A stretch of 64,000 nucleotides of DNA from Novosphingobium fluoreni (GTDB lineage: Bacteria > Pseudomonadota > Alphaproteobacteria > Sphingomonadales > Sphingomonadaceae), in NCBI RefSeq assembly GCF_014196615.1, contig NZ_JACIDY010000002.1, positions 496,001 to 560,000 of the forward strand, read 5' to 3'. Each line of letters starts with the position of its first letter. The stretch's first letter is position 1. Made by a program: the position numbers and the translations under genes. A model generated the notes under the pieces. It was given only the letters and a program-made list of their open reading frames with translations. It did no database searches and was not told the DNA's origin. This document shows, piece by piece, positions 48,529-58,912 of the stretch.

Positions 48529-48894
48529 TCAGCGCAGGCTGTCGATTTCGGCGGCGAGGCGGGCGTTGCTGCTGGAATAGCGCGCTTCGATATCGGCCAC
48601 GCGGCGGTCCATGTCGGACAGTTCCGAACGGTAGCGGTTCTTCGAGCGTGAGCGGTCCAGCTTGCGCAGCAGCCGCAGTTCCTCGCCTTCGCTGTAGAGC
48701 GCCATCGGCCGCTTGTTCGCGGCGAAAGCGGCGATGATATAGATCGGGATAGTGATGAACGAGACGAACAGCGTCAGGAACACCGTTGCGATCCGCACCC
48801 ACAGCGCGTCGGTGCCGGTGTAATCGGCGATGCCCGCACAGACGCCGGCGAGCTTGGCGTTCGACTTGTCGAGGTAGAATTCACCGCGTGACAT
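48529..48894 (-). CDS. pspC: Phage shock protein C
   Basis: Protein of 121 residues. The PspC domain MSRGEFYLDKSNAKLAGVCA, GIADYTGTDALWVRIATVFL is diagnostic. One hydrophobic stretch (VFLTLFVSFITIPIYIIAAF) spans the membrane, and a cytoplasmic C-terminal helix ends RRVADIEARYSSSNARLAAE, then IDSLR. That end is the PspC tail known to interact with PspA/PspB in E. coli, and it lines up without gaps with the tail of the neighbouring PspB-like protein. Encoded 33 bp after pspA. Confidence 0.92.
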   Translation of the reverse strand: MSRGEFYLDKSNAKLAGVCAGIADYTGTDALWVRIATVFLTLFVSFITIPIYIIAAFAANKRPMALYSEGEELRLLRKLDRSRSKNRYRSELSDMDRRVADIEARYSSSNARLAAEIDSLR

Positions 48895-48927
48895 GATCGT
48901 GATCCCCTTGCTTTTCGTGGCGGCGCG

Positions 48928-49638
48928 TCAGTTGGACGGCGTGGTGGTTGTAGTGGAAGCGGCGGCGGGCTTGGCATCGCCCATCTTGCGCTTCAGTTCG
49001 GCGAGTTCGGCCTCCACGCTGTCACCCTCGTGCAAGGCGGCGATCTCCTCGGCCAGGGTGGGCTGGCGGCTGTCGCCCAGGCTCATCGCATCGGCGCGGC
49101 CCTCTGCATAGTCGACGCGGCGTTCCAGCTGATCGAAGCGCACCATCGCCTCGTCCACGCGCTCGCTGGAAAGCAGCGTGCGCAGCTTGACGCGGTTCTC
49201 GGCGCTTTGCAGGCGTGCGGCGATCGAAGACTGGCGGCTGCGGGCTTCGCGCAGGCGGCTCTGCAGCTTCTCGATATCCTGCTCGTAAGCGCGCAGCGCA
49301 TCGTCCAGCACGTCGATCTCGGCCTTGAGCTGATCCGCCATGTCGCCGGCCTTTTTCTTTTCGACCAGCGCGCCGCGGGCCAGATCCTCACGGTCCTTGC
49401 TGAGCGCCAGCTGCGCCTTGTCGGCCCAGTCGGCCTGGAGCTTGTCCAGCTTGACTAGGTGGCGGCGCATTTCCTTCTGATCGGCGATGGTCCGCGCGCT
49501 GGAGGTGCGAACCTCCACCAGCGTCTCTTCCATTTCCATGATGATCAGGCGGATCATCTTGGCCGGATCTTCCGCCTTTTCGAGCAGATCGTTGAAATTG
49601 GCGGCGACGATGTCGCGAGTCCGCGAGAAGATACCCAT
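48928..49638 (-). CDS. pspA: Phage shock protein A (PspA/IM30, ESCRT-III superfamily)
   Basis: Protein of 236 residues starting MGIFSRTRDIVAANFNDLLE, the amphipathic membrane-binding helix of PspA, then AEDPAKMIRLIIMEMEETLV. Long helices to about residue 215 (ALSKDREDLARGALVEKKKA, MADQLKAEIDVLDDALRAYE) make the ESCRT-III-like coiled coil. A Thr-rich tail closes it. PspA binds and holds PspF inactive; under stress it polymerises on damaged membrane. The frame is open upstream to a small ORF at 49821, but ATG 49638 with AAAGGG before it is the family start. Transcribed from the sigma-54 promoter at 50066-50081. Confidence 0.96.
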   Translation of the reverse strand: MGIFSRTRDIVAANFNDLLEKAEDPAKMIRLIIMEMEETLVEVRTSSARTIADQKEMRRHLVKLDKLQADWADKAQLALSKDREDLARGALVEKKKAGDMADQLKAEIDVLDDALRAYEQDIEKLQSRLREARSRQSSIAARLQSAENRVKLRTLLSSERVDEAMVRFDQLERRVDYAEGRADAMSLGDSRQPTLAEEIAALHEGDSVEAELAELKRKMGDAKPAAASTTTTTPSN

Positions 49639-49658
49639 GGCGGCTGTGCCCTTTCTGG

Positions 49659-49821
49659 TCAGGTGCTGGTCGGCTGGTGAATAGTAATACGCTTTTTGAT
49701 GGTCTTGCGTCGAGTGGTGCGCGGCGCGCGGTTCGTCCTCGATCCCGTCCAGCGTCAGCAGGGCGGGGCGGGACGCGTCATCGCGGCGCAGATCGGCGAT
49801 GTGGGCGTCGAACCGAGTCAT
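49659..49821 (-). CDS. Small ORF upstream of pspA, possibly frameshifted
   Basis: Starts ATG 49821 overlapping the previous small gene by ATGA. The first 33 or so codons (MTRFDAHIADLRRDDASRPA, LLTLDGIEDEPRA) have strongly GC-biased third positions like real genes. After that the same frame becomes A/T-rich at third positions, has no stop, and runs into pspA, while the frame one base later reads RTTRRKTIKKRITIHQPTST and stops at 49661-49659, 20 bp before pspA. A one-base shift would therefore give a protein of about 54 residues with a basic tail. This may be a sequencing error, a mutated gene or programmed frameshifting; alternatively the first frame is simply a long PspA extension. I do not know the function. 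Confidence 0.35.
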
Positions 49822-50006
49822 GCCAGCGCGATCCCCGCAGGGGCGCAGCGGCACGGTGCGGCGGCGTAGGCCTTCGACGGGCCGATCAGGTCCGCCATCA
49901 CCAGCACGTTGAGCGTGCCGATCGCCAGGACGCTGGCGATGATCGCAGCGTCGAGCTTGAAGCGGGCGGGGGTGGTGCCGGCGGAAGCATCGTTGCGGGG
50001 AAGCAT
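49818..50006 (-). CDS. Small membrane protein, first gene of the psp operon (62 residues)
   Basis: ORF from ATG 50006 to TGA 49820-49818, 62 residues, with SD AAGGA 7 nt before the start. The N-terminus MLPRNDASAGTTPARFKLDA is polar. A single hydrophobic segment (about residues 20-40, AAIIASVLAIGTLNVLVMAD) follows, and the end is Cys- and Ala-rich (AYAAAPCRCAPAGIALA). It begins about 50 nt after the predicted start of the sigma-54 transcript, so it should be stress-induced. It overlaps the next small ORF by ATGA. Not a known Psp protein to my knowledge; function unknown. Confidence 0.62.
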   Translation of the reverse strand: MLPRNDASAGTTPARFKLDAAIIASVLAIGTLNVLVMADLIGPSKAYAAAPCRCAPAGIALA

Positions 50007-50065
50007 GATCTGATCCTTGCGAAAGCGGGGTGGCGTGGTCTGTAAAAAGCTTGTGCGAACGATAC

Positions 50066-50081
50066 AGCAAAGGTCGTGCCA
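50066..50081 (-). promoter_or_regulatory. Sigma-54 (-24/-12) promoter of the psp operon
   Basis: On the minus strand TGGCAC (50081-50076), 5 bp, TTGCT (50070-50066) is an almost perfect match to the RpoN consensus TGGCAC-N5-TTGCW. It lies between the divergent pspF gene and the psp operon, as in enterobacteria, and would start transcription near 50055, about 50 nt before the first small gene. PspF sites would be expected at about 50090-50170. Confidence 0.85.
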
Positions 50082-50181
50082 AATCGCACAAGCCGCATTT
50101 TCGCGGGGTTTCCGCTCTGCGTCCTGTCCGTTTGGATAAAGCAACTTGCCGATACTTGGGAAAATCCGCTAACATTTGGCA

Positions 50182-51192
50182 ATGGACCGGAACACGCATT
50201 TCATAGGGCAGTCGACCGCGTTTCTGGACGCGGTGGAGCGGGCCTCGCGCGCGGCGAATACGGCGCGGCCGGTGCTGGTCATAGGTGAGCGCGGGACGGG
50301 CAAGGAATTGATCGCCCAACGCCTGCACCACCTCGGCCCGCGCTGGGGTGAGCCGCTGATGGTGCTGAACTGCGCCGCCTTGCCCGAGACGCTGATCGAG
50401 GCCGAGCTGTTCGGGCATGAGGCGGGCGCGTTCACCGGCGCGACGCGAGCGCGGCCAGGTCGATTTGAGGAGGCCGATCGCGGCACGCTGTTCCTGGATG
50501 AATTGGGCACCTTGTCCATGGCGGCGCAGGAGCGCCTGCTGCGCGCGGTGGAGTATGGCGAGGTAACGCGGATCGGATCGTCGCGCCCGGTGCAGGTGGA
50601 CGTGCGCATCGTCGGCGCCACCAACGCCGATCTGCCGCGTGCCGCCGCGGAAGGGCGGTTTCGGGCGGACTTGCTCGATCGCCTGAGTTTCGAGGTCATC
50701 ACCCTGCCACCCTTGCGCGCACGGGAAGGCGATGTGCCAGAGCTTGCCGAATGCTACGGCCGCCGCATGGCGACCGAGCTGGCCTGGGAGCGCTGGCCCG
50801 GCTTCACCTCCGCCGCCATGGAGGCGTTGGAGGCCTACGCCTGGCCCGGCAACGTGCGTGAACTGCGCAATGTGGTGGAACGCGCGGTCTATCGCTGGGA
50901 TGATCAGGGCCGGCCGATCGGCGCGATCGTGTTCGACCCCTTCGAAAGCCTCTGGGCCCCGCGTGAGGAGGATTCGACCCCATCGGCTGCGGTCTCGGAG
51001 ACGCCGCAGCCCTGCGTCCCGCCACCCGTCACGCACTTGCGAGCCGCAGTCGAGGCGCATGAGCGTGGGCTGATTTCATCGGCGTTGGAGCATCATCGTT
51101 GGAATCAACGCCGAACCGCCTCGGCGCTGGGGCTCACTTACGATCAGCTGCGGCACTGCATGCGCAAGCACAAGCTGACGGTGCCGGGCTGA
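50182..51192 (+). CDS. pspF: Sigma-54-dependent activator of the psp operon
   Basis: Protein of 336 residues starting directly with the AAA+ domain, as PspF does; there is no receiver or GAF domain in front. Walker A GERGTGKE is at residues 35-42, the sigma-54-contacting loop GAFTGA at 82-87 and Walker B GTLFLDELG at 101-109. R-finger region and LRNVVERAVYRW follow. The C-terminal Fis-type HTH (NQRRTASALGLTYDQLRHCM) binds enhancers. PspA would inhibit it in unstressed cells. Start ATG 50182; TTG 50176 in frame is the other choice. It is divergent from the psp operon. Confidence 0.95.
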   Translation: MDRNTHFIGQSTAFLDAVERASRAANTARPVLVIGERGTGKELIAQRLHHLGPRWGEPLMVLNCAALPETLIEAELFGHEAGAFTGATRARPGRFEEADRGTLFLDELGTLSMAAQERLLRAVEYGEVTRIGSSRPVQVDVRIVGATNADLPRAAAEGRFRADLLDRLSFEVITLPPLRAREGDVPELAECYGRRMATELAWERWPGFTSAAMEALEAYAWPGNVRELRNVVERAVYRWDDQGRPIGAIVFDPFESLWAPREEDSTPSAAVSETPQPCVPPPVTHLRAAVEAHERGLISSALEHHRWNQRRTASALGLTYDQLRHCMRKHKLTVPG

Positions 51193-51297
51193 GCCGAGGG
51201 TTCATCGGCAAAAACGCCACACGTTCCACTTGCGTTTCGCTGGCAATGGGCCTACCTGGCCACACATCCCGACATTGGTAATGCAAGACTCGGGCTG

Positions 51298-51317
51298 GCG
51301 CCGGAAGGGGCCGGCGC
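51298..51317 (+). promoter_or_regulatory. Hairpin in the rimP leader
   Basis: GCGCCGG (51298-51304) pairs with CCGGCGC (51311-51317) around a 6-nt loop. It lies 30 bp before the rimP start and 105 bp after pspF. No T-run follows, so it is more likely an mRNA leader structure than the pspF terminator. Conserved leader hairpins ahead of rimP-nusA are known in other proteobacteria. Confidence 0.4.
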
Positions 51318-51347
51318 GAAGTGGCTTTGCCGCATTGGAGCTTTCAC

Positions 51348-51908
51348 TTGGTTGATATCGCGCGGATTACGGAGGTTGTTGAGCCTGAGGTGCAAGCCCT
51401 GGGTTTCGATCTCGTGCGCGTGCGCGTATTCGGCAAAAGCGAAGTGGGCGATGATGAGATCGCGCTGCAGATCATGGCCGAGAATCCGAAGACCGGGCAA
51501 TTGGTGCTGGATGATTGCGCCGCGCTGTCACGCCGCATCTCGGACAAGTTCGATGAGCTGGAAGAAGCGGGTGAGACGCTGATCGAAGAGGCCTATCGCC
51601 TGGAAGTCAGCTCGCCGGGTATCGATCGTCCACTGACGCGCCCCAGCGATTTTGCCAACTGGGCCGGGCACGAAGCCAAGATCACGCTGAGCGAGCCGAT
51701 CGAGGGCAACCGCAAGGGTCTGCATGGCGATCTTGCCGGGCTTGAAGGTGATACGGTCCAGTTCGACGATCGCAAATCGGGCCGGGTCAGCTTCCCGCTG
51801 GACCACGTCGTTTCCGCCAGGCTGATTCTGACGGACAAGCTGATTGCTGCCACGCGCCCGATCGAAACGGACGGCGCAGACGAAATTCTTGAGGAACAGG
51901 AAGACTAA
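51348..51908 (+). CDS. rimP: Ribosome maturation factor RimP
   Basis: RimP, 186 residues from TTG 51348, chosen because GGAG lies 7 nt upstream and the protein then begins MVDIARITEVVEPEVQALGF, like relatives. GTG 51321 would add nine residues. FDLVRVRVFGKSEVGDDEIA, EEAYRLEVSSPGIDRPLTRP and VSFPLDHVVSARLILTDK are the family blocks. It helps mature the 30S subunit. It starts the classic rimP-nusA-ylxR-infB-rbfA-truB-rpsO-pnp operon, only 4 bp before nusA. Confidence 0.95.
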   Translation: MVDIARITEVVEPEVQALGFDLVRVRVFGKSEVGDDEIALQIMAENPKTGQLVLDDCAALSRRISDKFDELEEAGETLIEEAYRLEVSSPGIDRPLTRPSDFANWAGHEAKITLSEPIEGNRKGLHGDLAGLEGDTVQFDDRKSGRVSFPLDHVVSARLILTDKLIAATRPIETDGADEILEEQED

Positions 51909-51912
51909 TCCC

Positions 51913-53547
51913 ATGGCCAGTGCGATTTCCGCCAACCGCGCCGAGCTGCTCGCGATCGCGAACTCCGTCGCTTCTGAGAAGATGATCGACAAGTCGATCG
52001 TCATCGAGGCGATGGAAGAGGCGATCCAGAAGTCCGCGCGCAATCGTTACGGCGCCGAGAACGACATCCGCGCCAAGCTCGATCCGCGCACCGGCGACTT
52101 GCGCTTGTGGCGCGTGGTCGAGGTGGTCGAAGAGGTTGAGGACTACTTCAAGCAGGTCGATCTGGCGCAGGCGCAAAAGCTGCAGAAGGACGCCAAGATC
52201 GGTGACTTCATCGTCGATCCGCTGCCTCCGGTAGACCTGGGCCGCATTGATGCGCAGTCCGCCAAGCAAGTGATCTTCCAGAAGGTCCGCGATGCCGAGC
52301 GTGATCGTCAGTACGAAGAGTTCAAGGATCGCGCGGGCGAGATCATCACCGGCGTCATCAAGTCGGTCGAATTCGGCCACGTGATCGTCAATTTGGGCCG
52401 CGCCGAAGGCGTGATCCGCCGCGATCAGCAGATCCCGCGTGAGGCCGCCCGCGTCGGTGAGCGTGTCCGCGCCATCGTCTTGAAGGTCGAGCGGCAGAAC
52501 CGTGGCCCGCAGATCTTCCTCAGCCGCGCGCATCCTGAATTCATGAAGAAGCTGTTCGCGCAGGAAGTGCCCGAGATCTATGACGGCATCATCGAGATCA
52601 AGGCCGCTGCCCGCGATCCGGGTTCGCGCGCCAAGATCGGCGTGATCAGCCATGACAACTCTATCGACCCGGTCGGCGCTTGCGTCGGCATGAAGGGCAG
52701 CCGCGTTCAGGCGGTCGTGCAGGAACTGCAGGGTGAGAAGATCGACATCATCCCCTGGAGCGAGGACACCGCGACGTTCGTGGTCAACGGCCTCCAGCCC
52801 GCCACCGTCAGCCGCGTCGTAATCGACGAAGAGGAAAGCCGCATCGAAGTGGTGGTGCCCGATGACCAGCTGTCGCTGGCGATCGGTCGCCGTGGTCAGA
52901 ACGTGCGTCTGGCCAGCCAGCTGACCGCTTCGCAGATCGACATCATGACCGAGCAGGAAAGCTCGGAGAAGCGCCAGAAGGAATTCGTCGAGCGCTCCAA
53001 GATGTTCGAGGAAGAGCTGGACGTTGACGAGACGCTTTCGCAGCTGCTGGTGGCCGAAGGCTTCAGTGAGCTGGAGGAAGTGGCCTACATCGACCTGGGC
53101 GAACTGGCGAACATCGAAGGTTTCGACGAGGAACTGGGTGAAGAGTTGCAGAGCCGCGCGCAGGAAGCGCTTCAGCGCCGCGAGGAAGCCCATCGCGAAC
53201 AGCGCCGCGCGCTGGGCGTCGAAGATGCCCTGGCCGAGCTGCCGCACCTGACCGAAGCGATGCTGGTCACGCTGGGCAAGGCCAAGATCTGCACGCTGGA
53301 CGATCTGGCCGACCTCGCCACCGATGAACTTATCGCCAAGAAGCGCCAGGAGCAGCGCCGCCGCGACGGCACCGTCAATCGCCGCGCCCGCGACGAGGAC
53401 AAGGGCGGGGTTCTGGGCGAGTATGGTCTGAACGAAGAACAGGGCAACGAGATCATCATGGCCGCCCGCGCGCACTGGTTCGACGAAGAACCGGCGGCAG
53501 CGTCGGCCGAAACAGAGGAGGCCGCCCATGCGGAATCCTCACAATGA
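51913..53547 (+). CDS. nusA: Transcription termination/antitermination protein NusA
   Basis: NusA, 544 residues from ATG 51913 ([20 protein letters not shown]). An N-terminal RNA-polymerase-binding domain (to about 125) is followed by an S1 domain ([20 protein letters not shown]), two KH domains ([20 protein letters not shown] and [19 protein letters not shown]) and an alphaproteobacterial acidic C-terminus with two helix-hairpin-like repeats ([20 protein letters not shown] and [12 protein letters not shown]). It controls pausing, termination and rRNA antitermination. Overlaps the next gene (ylxR) by 20 bp. Confidence 0.98.
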   Translation: MASAISANRAELLAIANSVASEKMIDKSIVIEAMEEAIQKSARNRYGAENDIRAKLDPRTGDLRLWRVVEVVEEVEDYFKQVDLAQAQKLQKDAKIGDFIVDPLPPVDLGRIDAQSAKQVIFQKVRDAERDRQYEEFKDRAGEIITGVIKSVEFGHVIVNLGRAEGVIRRDQQIPREAARVGERVRAIVLKVERQNRGPQIFLSRAHPEFMKKLFAQEVPEIYDGIIEIKAAARDPGSRAKIGVISHDNSIDPVGACVGMKGSRVQAVVQELQGEKIDIIPWSEDTATFVVNGLQPATVSRVVIDEEESRIEVVVPDDQLSLAIGRRGQNVRLASQLTASQIDIMTEQESSEKRQKEFVERSKMFEEELDVDETLSQLLVAEGFSELEEVAYIDLGELANIEGFDEELGEELQSRAQEALQRREEAHREQRRALGVEDALAELPHLTEAMLVTLGKAKICTLDDLADLATDELIAKKRQEQRRRDGTVNRRARDEDKGGVLGEYGLNEEQGNEIIMAARAHWFDEEPAAASAETEEAAHAESSQ

Positions 53548-54322
53548 TCGCGTAAGTTCCGACAATTCGGCAAACGTTACCGGTACCTCCGGTGAGGGGC
53601 CGGAGAGGACCTGTGTCCTTTCCGGCGAAGCGGCCCCGCGCGATGCGCTGATCCGGCTGGCGGTATCCCCGCCCGGACCGGATGGTGCGTGCGTGGTGCT
53701 GCCCGATGTCCACGCGCGGGCTCCAGGGCGCGGCGCGTGGATCGGCGTGTCTCGCGAAGCCCTTGAAAAAGCGCAGGCGAAGGGCAAACTAAAGGGAGCG
53801 CTGCTGCGGGCCTTTGGCAAGTCTCTTGCCAAGGATTACGGGGACGGCACACCGCTTACCATCCCCGACGACCTGGCCGAGCGGATCGATACCGCTCTTG
53901 TGCGTGCATTCACCGATCGTCTCGGTCTTGAGACCAAGTCGGGTCGACTGCTGGTTGGTTCGGACCGGATCGCCGAGAACGCGCGCAACGGCAAGGTGCG
54001 CTGGCTGGGGCACGCCGCCGATGCCGCGGAGGACGGTTCGCGCAAGCTGGACCAGGCCTGGCGCGTCGGCAGCGATGCCGAAGGCTCAGGTTTACGCGGC
54101 ACGGTGTTGCCACTGGACCGGGCGACGCTGTCTGTGGCATTGGGCCGCGACAACGTCGTTCACCTGGCGCTGGCAGATGGCAAGGCGGCCGAAAGAGTCG
54201 CCGCGCCGCTCCGGCGCCTGCTGCATTTTCGCGGTCTGGCTGAAACGGCCGGCGCAGACGCTGCAACAAACATGGGCACGGATGCGGCGCAAGCCGTGGC
54301 TGCGGCCGCAACGACGAATTGA
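53528..54322 (+). CDS. YlxR/DUF448 family RNA-binding protein with C-terminal L7Ae-like region
   Basis: Protein of 264 residues. DUF448/YlxR domain about residues 25-105: ERTCVLSGEAAPRDALIRLA, VLPDVHARAPGRGAWIGVSR, with the C-x-(R)-x5-(L/I)-(I)-R pattern. Residues about 125-215 form an L7Ae-like segment (ALVRAFTDRLGLETKSGRLL, SDRIAENARNGKVRWLGHAA). Long alphaproteobacterial YlxR proteins have this two-part build. An Ala-rich tail ends it. It overlaps the end of nusA by 20 bp and lies 22 bp before infB, so it is transcribed with them. Probably an RNA-binding partner of NusA or RNase P. Confidence 0.88.
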   Translation: MRNPHNDRVSSDNSANVTGTSGEGPERTCVLSGEAAPRDALIRLAVSPPGPDGACVVLPDVHARAPGRGAWIGVSREALEKAQAKGKLKGALLRAFGKSLAKDYGDGTPLTIPDDLAERIDTALVRAFTDRLGLETKSGRLLVGSDRIAENARNGKVRWLGHAADAAEDGSRKLDQAWRVGSDAEGSGLRGTVLPLDRATLSVALGRDNVVHLALADGKAAERVAAPLRRLLHFRGLAETAGADAATNMGTDAAQAVAAAATTN

Positions 54323-54344
54323 TTCGAAGGGCGAATAGAGACTT

Positions 54345-57083
<2,739 letters not shown>

Positions 57084-57089
57084 AGGTAT

Positions 57090-57132
57090 GATCCCCGGCG
57101 CGCCTTCATACAGGGGGTGCGCGGCGGGGATC
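57090..57132 (+). terminator. Long GC-rich hairpin after infB
   Basis: GATCCCCG-G-CGCGC (57090-57103) pairs with GCGCG-G-CGGGGATC (57119-57132); only the central G/G is unpaired, and a 15-nt loop lies between. It starts 7 bp after the infB stop and ends 14 bp before the DUF1697 start. With no T-run it may act as partial terminator or RNA stabiliser, splitting the operon output. Confidence 0.45.
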
Positions 57133-57146
57133 GGTACGATCGCCTG

Positions 57147-57683
57147 ATGACCCGTTACGTCGCCTTGTTCGGCAGCATCAACGTCGGCGCCAATCGGTTG
57201 AAGATGGCCGATTTGCGCTATGCGTTCGAGCGTGAAGAATTCGAGGACGTCGAAACCGTGGTAGCCAGCGGGAACGTGCTGTTCTCGTTCGATGAGCGCC
57301 CGACCGACGGGCTGGAGGACTTGTTCCGCCACATGATGCGGGAACGGTTCGATATCGATAGCTTCGTCGCCGTGCGATCACGCGAAGAACTGCGTGAGGG
57401 CGTGGAGGGCAATCCCTTTCACGCCGATGGCGCGGCTGAGCAGGTTCACACGCATTTCCTGTCCGGCGATCCGGGTCAGGATCGGTTCGATGCGATGGTG
57501 GCAGCGTACCAGGGCCGGGGCGCGGAGCGTCTGGCGCTGGGCAAGCGGGCGCTGTTCGTGGACTATGTCGAGGGCATGGGGCGATCGCGGCTGACGGGGG
57601 ATTTCATCACCCGACGTCTGGGTTGCCAGGGGACGGCACGCAACCTGCGCTCGCTCCAGCGCATCGTCGACAAGATGGCGTAG
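57147..57683 (+). CDS. DUF1697 domain-containing protein
   Basis: Protein of 178 residues from ATG 57147. MTRYVALFGSINVGANRLKM, FEDVETVVASGNVLFSFDER and LTGDFITRRLGCQGTARNLR are the DUF1697 signatures; the last resembles the usual TxR(N)(W/L) end. The family is widespread, cytoplasmic and of unknown function. Here it sits between infB and rbfA in the translation operon, 63 bp after infB behind a hairpin. In most bacteria these two genes are neighbours, so this is an insertion into the operon. Its 129-bp distance from rbfA is the largest in this stretch. Confidence 0.88.
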   Translation: MTRYVALFGSINVGANRLKMADLRYAFEREEFEDVETVVASGNVLFSFDERPTDGLEDLFRHMMRERFDIDSFVAVRSREELREGVEGNPFHADGAAEQVHTHFLSGDPGQDRFDAMVAAYQGRGAERLALGKRALFVDYVEGMGRSRLTGDFITRRLGCQGTARNLRSLQRIVDKMA

Positions 57684-57812
57684 CGGCCATGCGCCAGGGC
57701 CGTGGCGCCCTGGGTCTTGTCGGCAAAGGTCGTGTCACAGGGGGTGAGGCCGGGCGCAATCCCGCAATCCCGTCTTGCAAATCGGCCCGCACCGGCCACA
57801 TGAGGATCTACG

Positions 57813-58205
57813 ATGTCTCGCCAGCAGATCACGCCTGAACAGCACTCGGTCCGCCTGCTCAAGGTAGGTGAGCGCGTGCGCCATGTGCTTTCCGAAATCC
57901 TTACGCGGCAGCAGGTCCACAGCGATACGCTGAGCGCGCATTCGGTCAGCGTTACCGAAGTTCGCATGTCTCCCGATCTTCGCCTGGCGACCGCTTATGT
58001 GAAGCCGCTGCTAGGCTCGAACGAGGACGAAGTGCTGACTGCGCTGCGCCAGAACACCGCCTTCTTCCAGAAGGAAGTGGCGCGGAACCTGGGGCTGAAA
58101 TCCGCGGCCAAGCTTCGTTTCCGCGCGGATCAGACCTTCGAGGAGGCCGACCGGATCGAGCGCTTGCTGGCCGATCCGCGCGTGCGTCGCGATCTCGACG
58201 AGTGA
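57813..58205 (+). CDS. rbfA: 30S ribosome-binding factor A
   Basis: RbfA, 130 residues, a KH-like cold-shock factor that binds the 30S subunit and helps 16S rRNA 5' end maturation. [40 protein letters not shown] and [20 protein letters not shown] are the typical blocks. A 50-codon ORF (57689-57838) overlaps its start in another frame, but I do not regard it as a gene. The M50 protease gene follows after 26 bp. Confidence 0.95.
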   Translation: MSRQQITPEQHSVRLLKVGERVRHVLSEILTRQQVHSDTLSAHSVSVTEVRMSPDLRLATAYVKPLLGSNEDEVLTALRQNTAFFQKEVARNLGLKSAAKLRFRADQTFEEADRIERLLADPRVRRDLDE

Positions 58206-58231
58206 TGGACCGGCCGACCGGCGCCTGACTC

Positions 58232-58912
58232 ATGCAGCAGACCATTCTCCAGGCCGCGGCGCTGATCGTGCCGCTGATCATCGCCATCGTCTTCCATGAA
58301 GTGGCGCATGGCTGGGTGGCCCGTGCGCTGGGCGATCCGACCGCGCAAGAGCGGCGGCGGCTGAGCCTGAACCCGCTGCGCCATGTCGATCCGGTGGGCA
58401 CGATCCTGGTGCCCGGCGGGCTGGCGCTGGCCGGTATTCCCGCGTTCGGTTGGGCTAAGCCGGTGCCGGTGGACCAGCGCCGCCTGCGCAATCCGCGCTA
58501 TGGCATGATGGCGGTGGCGGCCGCCGGGCCGCTGACCAATCTGGTGCTGGCGACGGTGGGCGCGGTGGCTTTGGGGCTGCTCGTCCGCGCACAGCCGAGC
58601 GGTGGCGTGGCGCAGTTCGCGGCGCTTAGCGTGTCGTCGTTCATCTTCATCAACGTGTCTCTTGCACTGTTCAACTTGCTGCCGATCCCCCCGTTCGATG
58701 GCTCGCATATCGTGGAGGGCCTGCTGCCCCGTCCGGCGGCGCGGGCCTATGCGCGGCTGCGGCCTTTCGGCTTTCCGCTGTTGTTCATCCTGCTGCTGGT
58801 GATCCCCTATTTCTGGCCGAGCCTGGGCGTGATGCGCAATGTCGTGATGCCGCCGGTGTTGTGGACGTTGGGGCATTTCGACGATCTGGTGCGAGTGATC
58901 GCCGGGGTATGA
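58232..58912 (+). CDS. Site-2 protease family (M50) membrane metallopeptidase
   Basis: Protein of 226 residues with about six helices. The zinc motif HEVAH is at residues 22-26 (IVFHEVAHGWVARALGDPTA), and the third ligand Asp is in NLLPIPPFDGSHIVEG. AAGPLTNLVLATVGAVALGL is the second conserved S2P helix. It is the minimal rhomboid-like S2P type without PDZ or CBS domains, probably cleaving membrane-bound substrates inside the lipid layer. It is lodged between rbfA and truB; its stop overlaps the truB start (ATGA), so the two are coupled. Substrate unknown. Confidence 0.92.
   Translation: MQQTILQAAALIVPLIIAIVFHEVAHGWVARALGDPTAQERRRLSLNPLRHVDPVGTILVPGGLALAGIPAFGWAKPVPVDQRRLRNPRYGMMAVAAAGPLTNLVLATVGAVALGLLVRAQPSGGVAQFAALSVSSFIFINVSLALFNLLPIPPFDGSHIVEGLLPRPAARAYARLRPFGFPLLFILLLVIPYFWPSLGVMRNVVMPPVLWTLGHFDDLVRVIAGV

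Noticed and set aside
57689..57838. 50-codon plus-strand ORF overlapping the rbfA start
   Set aside because: No clear SD and no recognisable protein pattern; it covers a leader with a short hairpin (CCAGGGC/GCCCTGG). It could be a leader peptide but nothing supports this.
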